A DNA stretch of 64,000 nucleotides from Chitinophaga pinensis (GCF_007896845.1 NZ_VOHS01000007.1:186001-250000); one strand, 5' to 3'. Numbered from the stretch's first letter, positions 53,708-63,008 are shown. Made by a program: numbers and translations. Notes: a model not told the origin generated them from the letters alone.

Positions 53708-54751
53708 ATGGAATACAGATTTTTAGGAGGATCAGGATTGCAGGTACCGGTATTGACATTCGGTACGGCTACATTCGGCGGTAGTAATGAATTTTTCAAG
53801 GCGTGGGGTAGTACACAGGTGGAGGAAGCGACAAGGATGGTCAATCTTTGTCTGGATGCCGGCGTTAATTTGTTTGATACAGCGAATACTTATTCTGATG
53901 GTTTGTCTGAGGAAATCCTTGGAAAAGCCATTGAAGGAAAGCGGGATAAGGTGTTAATATCCACAAAATCAACTTTTCCGATGAGTAATGCATCCGGCGC
54001 CAACTATCAGGGTTCGGGCCGTTCGCAGCTGATTAAAAATGTGGAAGCGAGTCTTAAACGACTGAATACAGACTATATCGATATTTATCACATGCACGGT
54101 TTTGATGGTAATACACCTGTAGAGGAGGTATTACGGGGTTTGGATGATCTGGTGCAGAGTGGAAAGATCCGCTACATCGCGGCCTCTAACTTTTCCGGCT
54201 GGCATCTGATGAAATCATTGTCGGTATCTGAGCGATATGGGTGGAATAAATATGTGGCGCATCAGGTGTATTATTCACTGGTAAACAGAGAGTATGAATG
54301 GGAACTGATGCCGCTGGGTGTCGATCAGAAAGTAGGGGCGCTGGTATGGAGCCCGCTGGCTGCAGGTATGCTGGGTGGTAAATACCGCCGTAATCAGCCT
54401 TATCCTGCCGACAGTCGTGTAGCCCAGGGTGGTAGTCCGGTACCATCGTTTGCTGTACCGGATGAACTGTTGTATAACGTGGTGGATGCGCTGGATGAAG
54501 TAGCGGCCGAAACTGGCAAATCCGTTGCGCAGGTAGCCATCAACTGGCTGTTACAAAGACCGACCGTGTCCAGTATCATTATTGGCGCGAGGAATGAGGA
54601 GCAGCTGAAGCAAAACCTTGCTGCAGTAGGTTGGAACCTGACAACAGAGCAGGTGAAGAAACTGGATGCTGCCAGTGATGCACCAACGGTTTATCCGTAC
54701 TGGCATCAGCGCGGGAATCTGAAATTGAACCCCCTGCCTGCGTTTTATTAA
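53708..54751 (+). CDS. Aldo/keto reductase (Kv-beta/YajO-IolS-like)
   Basis: A 347-residue aldo/keto reductase with the tetrad Asp57 (FDTANTYS), Tyr62, Lys87 (STKSTF) and His130 (YHMHGFD). Its length and RNEEQLKQNLAAVGW near the C-terminus place it with YajO/IolS-type NADPH enzymes acting on small aldehydes or keto sugars. The ATG at 53708 is preferred over a GTG three codons upstream. It is a single gene, distinct from the YdbC-like gene at 1926. Confidence 0.9.
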   Translation: MEYRFLGGSGLQVPVLTFGTATFGGSNEFFKAWGSTQVEEATRMVNLCLDAGVNLFDTANTYSDGLSEEILGKAIEGKRDKVLISTKSTFPMSNASGANYQGSGRSQLIKNVEASLKRLNTDYIDIYHMHGFDGNTPVEEVLRGLDDLVQSGKIRYIAASNFSGWHLMKSLSVSERYGWNKYVAHQVYYSLVNREYEWELMPLGVDQKVGALVWSPLAAGMLGGKYRRNQPYPADSRVAQGGSPVPSFAVPDELLYNVVDALDEVAAETGKSVAQVAINWLLQRPTVSSIIIGARNEEQLKQNLAAVGWNLTTEQVKKLDAASDAPTVYPYWHQRGNLKLNPLPAFY

Positions 54752-54771
54752 TCGTTATGTGAATAAAAAAG

Positions 54772-54801
54772 GAAGCCCACGTAAGTATTTACGTGGGCTT
54801 C
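54772..54801. terminator. Bidirectional terminator
   Basis: A 13-bp perfect stem (GAAGCCCACGTAA and complement), loop GTAT, A-run on the left. It lies between the convergent AKR and GH128 genes. Confidence 0.82.
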
Positions 54802-54821
54802 GCTGTTAATACCAGTACGAA

Positions 54822-55742
54822 TTATTTTACGTTTGAATTCGGTTTATAGTTGGCGTACCATTGTCCTAAAGTCGTCAGTTTACCATCCGCAGCGATCAGT
54901 GACGAAGGCCATAACCTTGTGTGGGTGGGTGAACTGGAGAACCATGAATAACGGTGTACGAAAGGCAATTCTTCCAGTTTTGGCAGGAGACGCTGCATGA
55001 ACGCCAGTACATCTTCAGGCTTATATATATTGGCTTCCATGGTGTTGGCATTGTGGTCGACAGTCGCAAATTCCGTGATCCAGATCGGTAGGTGGTATTT
55101 GTTATATAAATCCTGCAGTGTCTTCACGAAGTGTACATCGTCCGTTCCTACGTACATGTGTACGCAGATAAAATCTACACGGCGTTTCTGCTGTATCGCT
55201 TTATCCATGAATTCATAGGTCCAGCTTACATCAGGCCATACAGTAGCAGGGCTGCCTAATGGTAAGCCAATGCTTTCCAGCTGGGGCCAGAGGTCCAGTG
55301 CTTCCTGTGCGGTCATGTCGGACTGGTCTTTTGCGTCAGGTTCGTTGAAGCCTAATACATATTTGACAGTACCGGCTGTTTTTAGTTTTTTAATAGAGTC
55401 GATTACAGTAGCAGTGACATTGCCTTTGCCCCAGAACATGGGTACGAACTCGCAGTTTTGCGGAACTGTTTTAGCGGGCATCAGTGAGCCCCAGGTATAG
55501 AACCAGTGACTTTTCAGATTCACTACGTTACTGTACCATGTACCAAAGTCAACATCGGTACTGAAGTCAGCACCTTTTTTGTTGGCAGGTTTTACGTATA
55601 CGACTTCGTTTCCGGTACCATTACCGTTACCATTGCCGTTACCATTACCGTTTCCGTTTGTTGGGTTGTTGTCTTTGTCTTTGCCGCAGGATGCAAGGAA
55701 CAGGGAGATGCTCATAAAGAGCGCAAGTTTCAATTTGGTCAT
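54822..55742 (-). CDS. GH128-like surface lipoprotein (putative beta-1,3-glucanase)
   Basis: A 306-residue lipoprotein (lipobox LASC, Cys19). After a flexible Asn-Gly repeat (about 29-45) comes a TIM barrel of the Glyco_hydro_cc/GH128 family. The acid/base Glu134 is in GFNEPD and the nucleophile Glu224 in WITEFA; HMYVG and SWFSSS are family positions. GH128 enzymes cut beta-1,3-glucans, for example of fungal walls, which suits a predatory or soil Chitinophaga. It is not next to a SusC/SusD pair and is a single gene. Confidence 0.87.
   Translation of the reverse strand: MTKLKLALFMSISLFLASCGKDKDNNPTNGNGNGNGNGNGNGTGNEVVYVKPANKKGADFSTDVDFGTWYSNVVNLKSHWFYTWGSLMPAKTVPQNCEFVPMFWGKGNVTATVIDSIKKLKTAGTVKYVLGFNEPDAKDQSDMTAQEALDLWPQLESIGLPLGSPATVWPDVSWTYEFMDKAIQQKRRVDFICVHMYVGTDDVHFVKTLQDLYNKYHLPIWITEFATVDHNANTMEANIYKPEDVLAFMQRLLPKLEELPFVHRYSWFSSSPTHTRLWPSSLIAADGKLTTLGQWYANYKPNSNVK
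55608..55658 (-). repeat. In-frame Asn-Gly hexanucleotide repeat
   Basis: About 17 codons alternate Asn and Gly (AAYGGN units) within the GH128 lipoprotein, forming a linker between lipid anchor and catalytic domain. It could vary in length by slippage without breaking the frame. Confidence 0.8.
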
Positions 55743-56031
55743 TCCAGGATTTTTAAGTTGGCATTCAGAATATGGTTGTACTTGGTAATACAGTACAATG
55801 ATATTACATTTTAATATTATTTTATGTTAAGCCGTGAAATTTATACTGAATGTTGTAGTATCTCACCTTCATTGGTGGTGTATAACTACCACATTAGGTA
55901 GCAGACGTGGGGCAAAGCGCGTGGTAACTTTGCGGGAGATAAGGTACAAACTATTTTTTGAAAGATACAACCATAGCTATATCCTCATTGAAGAACACGG
56001 TGCTGACAAAAAACACAGAGGCACATTATGC
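55743..56031. other. Region between GH128 and the dehydrogenase gene
   Basis: No gene or recognised repeat. It contains the promoter of the GH128 gene on the minus strand. Confidence 0.4.
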
Positions 56032-56057
56032 AGAAGGCCGGTCATGACCGGCCTTCT
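56032..56057 (-). terminator. Perfect palindrome after the dehydrogenase gene
   Basis: AGAAGGCCGGTCA followed directly by its complement: a 13-bp stem with no spacer. No long T-run, so a factor-dependent terminator or stability hairpin is possible. Confidence 0.65.
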
Positions 56058-56059
56058 TA

Positions 56060-56935
56060 TTATTCAGCAAATTTATTTTCGAGGTACTGATAGATGGCGC
56101 TCATGTCTGAGGTCGCCAGTCCTTGTGTGAGTGCATCCTGCAGGGTTTCAAAGAGGGCATTGCCGATAGGCGTATCTAAACCCTGACCTTTTGCCAGTCT
56201 GATATCTTTGGCCAGCAGGCCTAACTGAAACGCAGGTGTGAAATCATGGTTAACGATGTTCGTTGCTTTCAGGTTAGTAATGGCGCTACCTATTGGTCCG
56301 TTGTTGATCAGCGGAAGGAATTGAGCGGGCGGTATACCATTATTCTGTGCAAATATCACTGCTTCTGACAATCCCTGTAAAGTAATACCGAGGAAGGTAT
56401 TGATAGCCAGTTTTGCATAGTTGCCTGCTCCGGTTTCACCCAGTAAGTGTGCTGCTTTACCGAGGGCGTTAAAGATGGGTTTAGCGCGTTCGAAATCTTC
56501 TGTTCTTCCGCCCACCATAATCACCAGCTGGGCTTCCTGCGCAGGTTTTACGCTACCAGACACAGGTGCATCCAGATACCAGAGGCCTGCTGCTTCGCAT
56601 AAGGCCGCCAGTTGCCGGGTTGTATCCGGAGATACCGTGCTCATATCGATGGCCAGCATATCCCGCTGTAATGTAGCGGAGAGAATGCCGTCCGTTCCTT
56701 CATAAATTTCTTTTAATGCTGCGTCATCTGTCACCATGGTGATAATGACGTCTTTGTCTTCAGCCAGTTGTCTGGGAGAATGTGCCACTTTAACGCCCAG
56801 TTTCTCCTGCAATGCAATGGCCTTGTCTGTCGTACGATTATATACTGTTACGTCAAAGCCGGCTTTGACGAGGTTTGTTACCATGGGAACGCCCATATGG
56901 CCTAAACCTGCCCAACCTATTTTCAAATGATTCAT
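56060..56935 (-). CDS. 3-hydroxyisobutyrate dehydrogenase-family oxidoreductase
   Basis: A 291-residue NAD(P)-dependent beta-hydroxyacid dehydrogenase. The Rossmann motif GWAGLGHMG (7-15) is followed by NRT (34), the substrate loop DAPVSGSVKPAQEAQL (122-137) and catalytic Lys175 in GNYAKLAINTF. The family covers 3-hydroxyisobutyrate, tartronate semialdehyde and succinic semialdehyde reductases; with Arg/Thr after the second strand, NADPH is likely. Single gene, divergent from nothing, 87 bp downstream of the LytTR gene end. Confidence 0.9.
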   Translation of the reverse strand: MNHLKIGWAGLGHMGVPMVTNLVKAGFDVTVYNRTTDKAIALQEKLGVKVAHSPRQLAEDKDVIITMVTDDAALKEIYEGTDGILSATLQRDMLAIDMSTVSPDTTRQLAALCEAAGLWYLDAPVSGSVKPAQEAQLVIMVGGRTEDFERAKPIFNALGKAAHLLGETGAGNYAKLAINTFLGITLQGLSEAVIFAQNNGIPPAQFLPLINNGPIGSAITNLKATNIVNHDFTPAFQLGLLAKDIRLAKGQGLDTPIGNALFETLQDALTQGLATSDMSAIYQYLENKFAE

Positions 56936-57022
56936 AAGGCTATGTTTGATGGTCTACATAAAGCTAGGAAATATATCTACGTTTTCCATGAACGGAAGGG
57001 CCTGTCGGAAAAACAGCGGGTA

Positions 57023-57772
57023 TCAGCGGTTATCAAGCCAGTGCAGGAATTCTGTGGCTTTGTTTTTTCCAATGATGATCTTTTCAGGAGTGGCTGTTTT
57101 CAGGTGTACGAGCAGCTTACGGCCGAAGTAATGCTCTACTTCGTGTACCGCGTTGAAGTTGATAAGATACTGGCGGTTAATGCGGTAAAACTGTTCGGGT
57201 GGTAACTGGGCACTGATGGTATCCAGCGACTGATTAAGCGTATACTCCTTTCCGTCAAAGGTCACGATAGCCGGGAAATCGTTTCTGATATAGAAAAACG
57301 AAATGTTATCCACAGAGATGACCACATACTTGTTCTCACTGAATACGAGAAAGCTTTTTTTGCCTTGCTGCAGGGGCAAAGGATAAATGGGTTTTTCTGT
57401 CTGCTGTGTGAGTGAACGGCGTAAGCGGTCTACTTTTTTAAAAGCAGCAGCGAGTGTTTCTTCTGTGAATGGTTTGAGTATATAGTCGATACCATTGGCT
57501 TTAAAGGCTTCTATCGCATATTCATCATATGCGGTGCAGAAGATCACCGGTGCTGTCACCGTTGCTTCTTTAAAGATCTCAAAGCAGGATCCGTCGGCCA
57601 GCTGTATATCCATGAATATCAGATCGGGAGAAGGGTGTGCAGACAGGTATTCAATAGCGGCACTGGCGGTTTGCAGGGAGGCTGCAATCTCCGCATCCGG
57701 ATCAATGGTGTTGATCAGTTTTATCAGTGCCTTTGCTGTTTTGATCTCATCTTCTATCACGAGTATCTTCAT
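57023..57772 (-). CDS. LytTR-type response regulator
   Basis: A 249-residue two-component regulator. The receiver domain (1-120) has the acid pocket EDE and phosphorylated Asp55 (IFMDIQL), Thr in FCTAYD and Lys in LKPF. The LytTR DNA-binding domain (about 145-245: ISFFYIRNDFPAIVTFDGKEYTLNQSL, FYRINRQYLINFNAV) follows. It overlaps the upstream kinase gene by 26 bp, so the pair is translationally coupled. Targets unknown; the cytochrome gene directly upstream of the kinase is in the same operon. Confidence 0.93.
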   Translation of the reverse strand: MKILVIEDEIKTAKALIKLINTIDPDAEIAASLQTASAAIEYLSAHPSPDLIFMDIQLADGSCFEIFKEATVTAPVIFCTAYDEYAIEAFKANGIDYILKPFTEETLAAAFKKVDRLRRSLTQQTEKPIYPLPLQQGKKSFLVFSENKYVVISVDNISFFYIRNDFPAIVTFDGKEYTLNQSLDTISAQLPPEQFYRINRQYLINFNAVHEVEHYFGRKLLVHLKTATPEKIIIGKNKATEFLHWLDNR

Positions 57773-58784
57773 GGAGCACCGGTAATTTAACTTTAAAGGA
57801 ATGACTGTCTTTGATGATTTCCATCTGTTGCTGCTGCAGGGATTGATAACGCTGTGCGATATTGGTAAGCCCCAGACCAGTAGATGCTTCCGGTGTACGT
57901 TTTAGCTGCAGATTGTTTTCAACGACAATAAACGCGCCATCTGAAAAGATGTGGATATGTAGTGGTTGTCCGAGTGAAACGATATTGTGTTTAATACAGT
58001 TTTCCACTAACAGCTGTAAGGTAAAAGGTGGTATGAATGAAGCATGGTGTGCATCGCTGATAGCTACGGTCAAGGAGATGCCATCTTCAAAGCGGGCCTT
58101 TAACAGGAAGATATAGGCATGCAGTGTGGATAACTCTTCCTGCAGACTGATAAGATGCTGTTTACGGGTCTCTAATGAAGAGCGATAAAAGTCAGACAGC
58201 ATGACGATGAATCTGGCGGAATGCTGATCCTGCATTTCTACCATTGACTTCAATGTATTCAGGCTGTTAAACAGGAAGTGGGGATTGACCTGTTGCTTCA
58301 GTAGTTCAAATTGTGCCGACAGGTTATCCGCTTTGGTTTTTTCCAGTTCAACACTGATCAACTGTGTGATATGATGTTGATAAATGAGGTGCAGAAACAG
58401 GTAGATGGTCAGGTTGATGACCAGTCCTCTGAACTCGTACATCAGCATCATGGACTGAAAATGATACTGTGGCAGAATGAGCTGATAGGCTACCACTAAT
58501 ATCGCCATGATCAATGTGCCTGAAGCCAGGCTACCTGCAAGACGTTTGCTGGCGAACCTGGCTGGTGCTGCCCCGGCCCTGAAGGTGGGTAGCATGTATA
58601 TATTAAAGTACCAGATCAGTATGGAAAAGCTGGTGGCTACCGAGATATCCGCCAGCAGTTCCCACGTCGTAATGTGTATGCGTAATATTTTGGGTATCGA
58701 TGCCAGTAGACCGATGAATATAGCACTTGCCCATATGACGGCATTTGATACCCTGAATGTGCGTATGTTTCTGGATATGTACAA
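57747..58784 (-). CDS. LytS-like sensor histidine kinase
   Basis: A 345-residue membrane kinase. About four membrane spans (13-30, 43-64, 85-105, 118-138), then a His_kinase domain with phospho-acceptor His169 in QQVNPHFLFNSLNTLKSM and a HATPase lobe (LLVENCIKHN, GLGLTNIAQRYQ). This is the short Bacteroidota type without PAS or HAMP. It pairs with the overlapping LytTR regulator. It lies 12 bp downstream of the cytochrome P460 gene, so all three are likely co-transcribed. Confidence 0.92.
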   Translation of the reverse strand: MYISRNIRTFRVSNAVIWASAIFIGLLASIPKILRIHITTWELLADISVATSFSILIWYFNIYMLPTFRAGAAPARFASKRLAGSLASGTLIMAILVVAYQLILPQYHFQSMMLMYEFRGLVINLTIYLFLHLIYQHHITQLISVELEKTKADNLSAQFELLKQQVNPHFLFNSLNTLKSMVEMQDQHSARFIVMLSDFYRSSLETRKQHLISLQEELSTLHAYIFLLKARFEDGISLTVAISDAHHASFIPPFTLQLLVENCIKHNIVSLGQPLHIHIFSDGAFIVVENNLQLKRTPEASTGLGLTNIAQRYQSLQQQQMEIIKDSHSFKVKLPVLHEDTRDRR

Positions 58785-58796
58785 TTGGTGGCCTGT

Positions 58797-60113
58797 TTAG
58801 TTAAAGATCACGGCAGCTTTCAATTGTGTAATATAGCCGATTCTATCCGGACGGAGGGTCGCGTCTGTCTTCTTCCAGCCGGGTGACTGATATTGTTCAT
58901 ATGCCGCATCAGCGTCTATTTTCACTACTTCTACAGACTGCAGGTGTTCAGGTACTTTTGCGCCAAACCAGTGTGCATCATCCTGCTGTGACCACGTAGC
59001 CAGCGTCAGTACGGCACCCGCCGGATAAGGACCAGCTGCCCCGCTTCTGGCGTGTTGCACAGCGATGCTGTTACCATACAATACGCTGTGTGTATGTTTG
59101 TTCTTATCAATGGTGGCGGTGATCAGTTGTCCCTGTGGCTGCCCGGTGATCTTTTCTGGTCTGTCGTCGTCAGTCAAAGGCTCGGTGAATACATAGTCGT
59201 TATTTTTCATCGGATGGTGACAGTTCACACATTCCTGCGAGAAAGTGAGCGTTTTGCCGTAAGGTTTCAGGTCATTGCCTTTCCATCTGGCCCAACCCCA
59301 ACCGGCGGAGCTGGCGAATTTCTGTTCGTCTCTGATCATGAATTCCACCTGTTTCAGTTCTCCTGAAGTGGCTATTTTGCTGCTGTCTGTCAGTTGTTCC
59401 CATGCTACTTTCGCGAAAATGGTACCGTCAGGCCATGGATTGGTCTTGTGTTCATGGATGGCCTTCATGGCGATGTCATTGCCCAGAATGACCCGCATGG
59501 TGCCGTTATCGTATCTGTCGGATATATTTACGATCTGCCAGTTGCGATAGCCTTGTATATAAGCGATGCCATTCAGCACCGGACTAACCTGTTGCACGGT
59601 GGGCAAGGTACCGGCTGTCCATTGGGCAAACTGTTTTCCGGCTACAGAGAAGCGGCTGGTATCAGATACCTTTACCGGAGCAAGGCTGTTTACATACGTT
59701 TTAAGCGTATTGAGGGCAGCAGGAGTCAGTTTGGCTTCCGGATGGAAGGTAGTATAGGATGCCAGCGGCATTTCGCCAAACATCGCCTGATTTACAGAGA
59801 GAAACAGGTTCCCTTTCTGATCGCCTGCGGCGAGACTATCCCAGTTAGAGAAATTGAGGATTTTACGGCCATCCCGGATATGCTGTGCCACCAGCCATGA
59901 GGCGGGGGCTATCTGGTCAAACCATTTGAGCTGTGTCTGATTGGAATGGCAGTCATAGCAGGAGGCACGCAGGATCTGCGCTACATCGTCCGGTACTTTG
60001 ATCTCGCCGGTTACGGGCGGATTGGAGATGCCCGGTCTGATAAACTGGATGGCAATCCCTACTACTACAAGGAAGAGTCCGATTACGATCCATTTCTTGC
60101 TGGATACACGCAT
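58797..60113 (-). CDS. Haem-binding/cytochrome P460 fusion protein
   Basis: A 438-residue envelope protein with an N-terminal membrane anchor (IVIGLFLVVVGIAIQFI). First comes a Haem_bd domain with C52-Y-D-C55-H56, then a cytochrome P460 domain (ISDRYDNGTMRVILGNDIAMKAI, PWPDGTIFAKVAW) with C295-V-N-C298-H299. P460 proteins oxidise small nitrogen compounds such as hydroxylamine or NO; a Lys/Trp haem crosslink cannot be seen by eye. Two c-type haem sites imply periplasmic electron transfer. It heads the operon with the LytS/LytTR pair. Confidence 0.85.
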   Translation of the reverse strand: MRVSSKKWIVIGLFLVVVGIAIQFIRPGISNPPVTGEIKVPDDVAQILRASCYDCHSNQTQLKWFDQIAPASWLVAQHIRDGRKILNFSNWDSLAAGDQKGNLFLSVNQAMFGEMPLASYTTFHPEAKLTPAALNTLKTYVNSLAPVKVSDTSRFSVAGKQFAQWTAGTLPTVQQVSPVLNGIAYIQGYRNWQIVNISDRYDNGTMRVILGNDIAMKAIHEHKTNPWPDGTIFAKVAWEQLTDSSKIATSGELKQVEFMIRDEQKFASSAGWGWARWKGNDLKPYGKTLTFSQECVNCHHPMKNNDYVFTEPLTDDDRPEKITGQPQGQLITATIDKNKHTHSVLYGNSIAVQHARSGAAGPYPAGAVLTLATWSQQDDAHWFGAKVPEHLQSVEVVKIDADAAYEQYQSPGWKKTDATLRPDRIGYITQLKAAVIFN

Positions 60114-60279
60114 ATTCCGTCAATTTATTGTTCGGGGCAAAGATGCCTGTACTAAAGACCAACAACAAGTGGAATTTGTTGTATGCGGCGAATAAATAGC
60201 TGAAAGTGGCAAATCGGGGGTTGGAGAGATTAAGAAACCGCCAAAGATGGCAGAGCTATCAGCAGCTGAGCCTTTTTTA

Positions 60280-61233
60280 TTAATAGTAGCTGATTGTTCT
60301 GATAATAACACCTGTGATGACATCTCCTGCGCCATGTACAGTGGCTTTGGTCCAGTTGCCCGCAGTATCGTATTCATAGCTTGTGGAAGTGGCATCCGAA
60401 AGTGTACCGTCAACCGGATTGACACTCGCCTGTCTGATAACAGAGCCGGATGAATCGTATGCTATCTGTTGTATATTCTCTCCTTTACCCTGTTGCAGGA
60501 TGGATAGGAGTACGGGTAATCCCTGTGCATTAAAATCTGTTTTCTTCCGGTATATCAGGTCTCCGTTGATAGCATATTGTGATTGCTCGATCATATGTCC
60601 TATACTGTCAAATTTCCATGTGATCTTTCCGGCAGGTACTTTATTCATTAAACCTTCCTGTTCTACCAGTACGCTATCATTATCATAAGTGTTCAGGTAC
60701 TCAACGATATTGTCTCCTGATGACTGACTGACAAGGCCTCCGTATCGGTCAAATCCGGTGAATACCTGTTTAGGCGTACTGCTGTCTTTGTTGCGTTGTC
60801 CTTCTTCTACCAGATTGCCCTCCGGATCATATACATTATATGTCCTGAAACTGAATTGTCCCTTGCTGTCATAATACAGGATATCAGTCAGTTTGCCTTC
60901 AGCATTGTATTTGTGTAATGCCTTTGTCGAAAATATTCCTTTATTATACACGATGCGTTCTGCGAGATTGCCGGTACTGTCAAACAAGAGGTATTCTTTT
61001 GTTTCATAACCGGATGTGGACGTATCTGCAGCAGCTGTACTAAAGGTGAACTGAGCAATGTTTTTCACATGGCCATGCAACCTGTATGTGTGCCAGTTCC
61101 GGCGGTATGCATTGTCTATCTCATTTCTGATAAAGGCCCGCTTCTGGGGATTCGGGTTGAACTTTGGCGTCGGGGACTGACAAGCCACAATGCCCGTCGT
61201 ACATGTAAGAAATAGGATGAGATGTTTAAACAT
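60280..61233 (-). CDS. YD/RHS-like repeat lipoprotein of unknown function
   Basis: A 317-residue lipoprotein (MFKHLILFLTCTTGIVAC, Cys18). The body has repeated beta turns of the YD/RHS-like or MORN-like kind: YLLFDSTGNLAERIVY, HKYNAEGKLTDILYYDSKGQ, NVYDPEGNLVEEG, YEYDTAGNWTKATV. These suggest a beta-strand shell or solenoid at the outer membrane. The start at 61233 gives the proper lipoprotein signal; the longer frame passes through the TetR operator and is rejected. It is divergent from tetR. Function unknown. Confidence 0.72.
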   Translation of the reverse strand: MFKHLILFLTCTTGIVACQSPTPKFNPNPQKRAFIRNEIDNAYRRNWHTYRLHGHVKNIAQFTFSTAAADTSTSGYETKEYLLFDSTGNLAERIVYNKGIFSTKALHKYNAEGKLTDILYYDSKGQFSFRTYNVYDPEGNLVEEGQRNKDSSTPKQVFTGFDRYGGLVSQSSGDNIVEYLNTYDNDSVLVEQEGLMNKVPAGKITWKFDSIGHMIEQSQYAINGDLIYRKKTDFNAQGLPVLLSILQQGKGENIQQIAYDSSGSVIRQASVNPVDGTLSDATSTSYEYDTAGNWTKATVHGAGDVITGVIIRTISYY

Positions 61234-61350
61234 AGCCAGTTGTTTATGCATGCGATATGTTCGCCTGATTGATGCACAAGATAATAAAAATCCGGGGTCG
61301 CCTGATAAGGGACCGGTATATGTCAATACATCCATCAAAAATAAATATAG

Positions 61351-61390
61351 ACAGACTTGTCTGTTTTTAAAATAAATCCCTTTACCTTTG
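61351..61390 (+). promoter_or_regulatory. TetR operator and promoter
   Basis: ACAGAC-TT-GTCTGT (61351-61364) is a perfect palindrome over the -33 region. TACCTTTG (61383-61390) is an exact -7 box. The tetR ATG begins only 5 bp after the -7 box, so the transcript should be nearly leaderless. Confidence 0.72.
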
Positions 61391-61394
61391 TACC

Positions 61395-61934
61395 ATGAGC
61401 AAAGAAACATTACAACCCAGAGAAAGGATACTGGACACTGCTTACCGTCTGTTTTTAGGACAGGGCTATAACTCTACCGGTATCAATCAGATCATTGAAG
61501 AAGCTGATGTGGCAAAGGCCAGTTTTTATCAGCATTTCAAATCAAAAGAAGATCTGTGTGTGGGTGTATTGGAGAAACGACATCAATATATAGAGAAACA
61601 GGCGCAGGCGCTGAGTGCCCAGAAGAGAAGTCCTAAAATGAAGGTGCTGGCAGCCTTTGATCTGATCTCATTGCTGAATGAAAAAGAAAGCTTCAGAGGA
61701 TGTGCGTTCCTTAATATCCTGTCAGAGATTCCTGCTGATAATGTAAAAGTGAGAGACGTCATATACGATCATAAAAGTAATATCCGTCAGAACTTCAAAA
61801 ACCTGCTGGATAACGCGGAGCTGGCCGATCATGTTTATATTTTGTATGAAGGTGCTTTTGTAGAAAGTCAGTTGTACAGGGATCAATGGCCGGTAAACCG
61901 TGCTAAGAAAATAGTTAATTCATTAATCAATTAA
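61395..61934 (+). CDS. TetR-family transcriptional repressor
   Basis: A 179-residue regulator. N-terminal HTH (about 8-55: ERILDTAYRLFLGQGYNSTGINQIIEEADVAKASFYQHFKSKEDL) and helical ligand domain with a Cys in SFRGCAFLNILSEIP, as in the NemR/AcnR-like group. A palindromic operator lies over its own promoter, so autorepression is likely. It heads a unit with DUF1348 (11 bp downstream) and perhaps the OsmC gene. The signal may be an electrophile or disinfectant-like compound. Confidence 0.92.
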   Translation: MSKETLQPRERILDTAYRLFLGQGYNSTGINQIIEEADVAKASFYQHFKSKEDLCVGVLEKRHQYIEKQAQALSAQKRSPKMKVLAAFDLISLLNEKESFRGCAFLNILSEIPADNVKVRDVIYDHKSNIRQNFKNLLDNAELADHVYILYEGAFVESQLYRDQWPVNRAKKIVNSLIN

Positions 61935-61945
61935 AATAATATACT

Positions 61946-62356
61946 ATGGAAAAGAGATATCCGTTGCCGCCGTTTACATTAGAAACGGCGAAGGAGAAAG
62001 TACAGCTTGCTGAAGATGCATGGAATTCACAGGATCCTGAGAGGGTTTCATTGGCCTACAGTGTAGATACAGAGTGGAGGAACAGGTCTGTCTTCCTGAA
62101 TGGACGTGAGGCTGCCAAAGCATTCCTTGCGGACAAATGGAAAAAGGAGTTTGATTATAAACTGAAAAAAGAGCTGTGGGCATTTACAGATAACAGGATA
62201 GCGGTACGGTTTGAATATGAGTATCATGATAAGAATGGACAATGGTTCAGGGCATATGGTAATGAGAACTGGGAGTTTGATGAAAATGGACTGATGCAGC
62301 GGAGATTCGCCAGTATCAATGATCTGCCGATTGAGGAGTCAGAAAGGAGACTATAA
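61946..62356 (+). CDS. DUF1348 / NTF2-like protein
   Basis: A 136-residue protein of the DUF1348 (nuclear transport factor 2-like) family. The signature [31 protein letters not shown] and [24 protein letters not shown] is highly typical. Cone-shaped fold with a small-molecule pocket; no proven reaction. Only 11 bp after tetR, so it is probably its main target and may act on the inducer. Confidence 0.88.
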   Translation: MEKRYPLPPFTLETAKEKVQLAEDAWNSQDPERVSLAYSVDTEWRNRSVFLNGREAAKAFLADKWKKEFDYKLKKELWAFTDNRIAVRFEYEYHDKNGQWFRAYGNENWEFDENGLMQRRFASINDLPIEESERRL

Positions 62357-62551
62357 TATACAACGTGGCGCATGGTTCTATGGTTGGATTGTGTGCCACT
62401 ACCCATTGTTTTGTTTGGAAAAAGCGGAGGGGGGTAAAAAGTACAATAAGAGTCGCCAAATGTGCATTGCTCACCGTGTATGTCCGCCGTACTTTTGTAT
62501 CATCAGTTCAATGATAAACAAACAAGCAAAACACTTAAAACATTTAATAGT

Positions 62552-62968
62552 ATGAAACGTACAGCATCAGCCATCTGGAATGGCACCATCAAAGAAGGAA
62601 GTGGTAACATTACTACCCAGAGTACCGTTTTAAATAAAACACAGTATTCTTTCAACAGCCGTTTTGCGGAAGGTGTTGGTACCAATCCGGAAGAGTTGAT
62701 GGCAGCCGCACATGCGGGTTGCTTTAACATGAAGCTGACACTGGATCTGGAAGCTGCGGGTTATAAGGCTGATACGCTGGAAACAACAGCAGCGGTTACA
62801 CTGGATAACGGTACGATTACACGTTCTGATCTGGTGCTGAAAGCCAAAGTGCCGGGTATCACTAATGAGCAGTTTCAGGAGATCGCCGCCGGTGCTAAAG
62901 CTGGTTGTCCTGTAAGCCGTGCTTACGCTGCTATTGAAATTTCCCTCCAGGCAGAACTGGTAGGATAA
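62552..62968 (+). CDS. osmC: OsmC-family peroxiredoxin
   Basis: A 138-residue OsmC (YhfA-like branch excluded by length). Redox cysteines are in AAHAGCFNMKL (Cys57) and GAKAGCPVSRA (Cys119). TNPEELMAAAHAGC and the start MKRTASAIWNG are diagnostic of the OsmC subgroup, which removes organic hydroperoxides. It follows DUF1348 after 195 bp, so it may belong to the TetR unit or have its own promoter; the region before 62552 has an in-frame extension without similarity. It is ended by a strong terminator. Confidence 0.92.
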   Translation: MKRTASAIWNGTIKEGSGNITTQSTVLNKTQYSFNSRFAEGVGTNPEELMAAAHAGCFNMKLTLDLEAAGYKADTLETTAAVTLDNGTITRSDLVLKAKVPGITNEQFQEIAAGAKAGCPVSRAYAAIEISLQAELVG

Positions 62969-63008
62969 TCTAAGGGGTTCAACAATCAATATATATTCCT
63001 TTTTCTTG

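Noticed and set aside
59394..59900. 168-codon plus-strand frame
   Set aside because: Antisense to the cytochrome P460 gene.
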